Of a stretch of 64,000 nt of DNA, positions 63,465 through 64,000 are shown one piece after another. Where the stretch lies: positions 1-64,000 of the forward strand of contig VFIW01000062.1 in NCBI GenBank assembly GCA_006386115.1, read 5' to 3'. The position numbers and the translations under genes are program-made. The stretch comes from Globisporangium splendens. Its lineage: Eukaryota > Oomycota > Peronosporomycetes > Pythiales > Pythiaceae. The notes beneath the pieces were generated by a model. The model was not told the DNA's origin, searched no databases, and was given only the letters and a program-made list of their open reading frames with translations. Position 1 is the stretch's first letter. Each line of letters opens with the position of its first letter.

Positions 63465-64000
63465 ATGGTCAAGTCGCTCTCCGTCGCTACCCTCGCCACT
63501 GCCATCGTCGCCCTCGCGCTCTCCTCATCCCAAGTCGACGCCGCCGCCATGCCCACAGGCGTATGGCCAGCCAGCAAGGGACTCGTCCAGCTCGTCGCGC
63601 CGCAAGTCGTCAAGGCCGGCACCACCTTTGACGGCGGCATGAAGACGTACGAGCTCAAGAACGTCAAGTGCCAGGGCCAGAAGGAGAGCAGCAAGAACAC
63701 CATGGTGTTCCTCGTCGAGCCAGGTGCCACGCTCAAGAACGTCATCATCGGCAAGAACCAGATGGAGGGAGTGCACTGCGAGAAGCACGGCTGCACCATC
63801 GAGAACGTGTGGTGGACCGACGTGTGCGAAGACGCTCTGTCGATCAAGGGCGGCTCGGCCTCGAGTGTGTCCAAGGTCATCGGCGGCGGCGCGCGGTACG
63901 CCGAAGACAAGGTCGTGCAGCACAACGGTCCGGGTGCCGTGTCCATCGACGGCTTCTACGTCGAAGACTTTGGCAAGCTCTACCGCTCGTGCGGGACGTG
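63465..64000 (+). CDS. Pectate lyase 3 (PL3), cut by window end
   Basis: ATG 63465 opens a frame that runs to the last base (178 codons). It is almost identical to pectate lyase 2: the same signal peptide, [33 protein letters not shown] and [17 protein letters not shown]; one visible change is Glu for Asp in ARYAEDKVV. It has no lesion in the part seen, including the stretch that is damaged in copy 1. Secreted pectin-cleaving enzyme. The C-terminus lies outside the window. Confidence 0.9.
   Translation, partial: MVKSLSVATLATAIVALALSSSQVDAAAMPTGVWPASKGLVQLVAPQVVKAGTTFDGGMKTYELKNVKCQGQKESSKNTMVFLVEPGATLKNVIIGKNQMEGVHCEKHGCTIENVWWTDVCEDALSIKGGSASSVSKVIGGGARYAEDKVVQHNGPGAVSIDGFYVEDFGKLYRSCGT

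Noticed and set aside
59360..63946. 177- and 132-codon ORFs opposite each pectate lyase
   Set aside because: Shadows of a GC-biased third-position gene. They are conserved only because the gene copies are nearly identical.
1..64000. CRISPR arrays, bacterial operons, ribosomal RNA
   Set aside because: No regularly spaced repeats of that kind and no rRNA-like sequence; the window is eukaryotic.
1..64000. tRNA genes
   Set aside because: I saw no convincing cloverleaf or B-box by eye; a tRNA scan would decide.

Overview
The window looks like nuclear DNA of a plant-pathogenic oomycete, most likely a Phytophthora-type genome. The reasons are: secreted family-3 pectate lyases, secreted alpha carbonic anhydrases with short GT-AG introns, proteins with the oomycete 'WRKY19-like' CxxxxC...CxxH / HGGG zinc cassette, an oomycete multipass membrane family, and the composite Inr+FPR core promoter (GCTCATTYBNCAWTTTNYY type) seen perfectly upstream of the pectate lyases and well matched at one carbonic anhydrase. 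About half of the sequence is transposable elements. The species cannot be named from the sequence.

Layout. 1-11.6 kb: nested Ty3/Gypsy chromoviruses of one family (called A here). An almost complete forward copy (838-8438) lies between pieces of reverse-strand copies, followed by a divergent related LTR. 12.5-16.1 kb: two tandem, broken copies of a multipass membrane protein gene. 17.8-22.4 kb: two paralogous zinc-cassette proteins facing each other tail to tail. 23.7-29.9 kb: a young, nearly intact reverse-strand Gypsy element (family B). 31.3-38.7 kb: three alpha carbonic anhydrase genes, two of them recent near-identical duplicates. 40.7-41.6 kb: a decayed Mutator-like transposase. 41.6-54.95 kb: two tandem copies of a third Gypsy family (C) arranged LTR-body-LTR-body-LTR, both carrying the same family-A solo LTR inside gag. 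55-57.2 kb: the 3-prime part of a non-LTR retrotransposon with an RNase H domain. 59.36-64 kb: three pectate lyase genes, two in a large inverted repeat (one of them broken) and one cut by the window end.

Two features stand out as possibly undescribed retroelement biology. (1) Family A carries an antisense ORF that starts inside the 3-prime LTR, crosses the polypurine tract and the untranslated 3-prime region, and ends opposite the integrase tail; it encodes a long coiled-coil protein and is kept largely open in two copies. (2) Families B and C, otherwise distinct, both carry a homologous small basic ORF (called ORF0 here) upstream of gag, with a splice-acceptor-like tract between ORF0 and gag. 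Family A also has a textbook -1 ribosomal frameshift signal (A_AAA_AAC plus a stem-loop) at its gag-pol overlap, whereas B and C keep gag and pol in one frame.

The host genes fit a secreted plant-interaction repertoire: pectate lyases act on pectin in the apoplast, and carbonic anhydrases are secreted or surface enzymes. Both are present as local duplicates. Coordinates of exons, LTR ends and motifs were read by eye; no searches or computed alignments were run.
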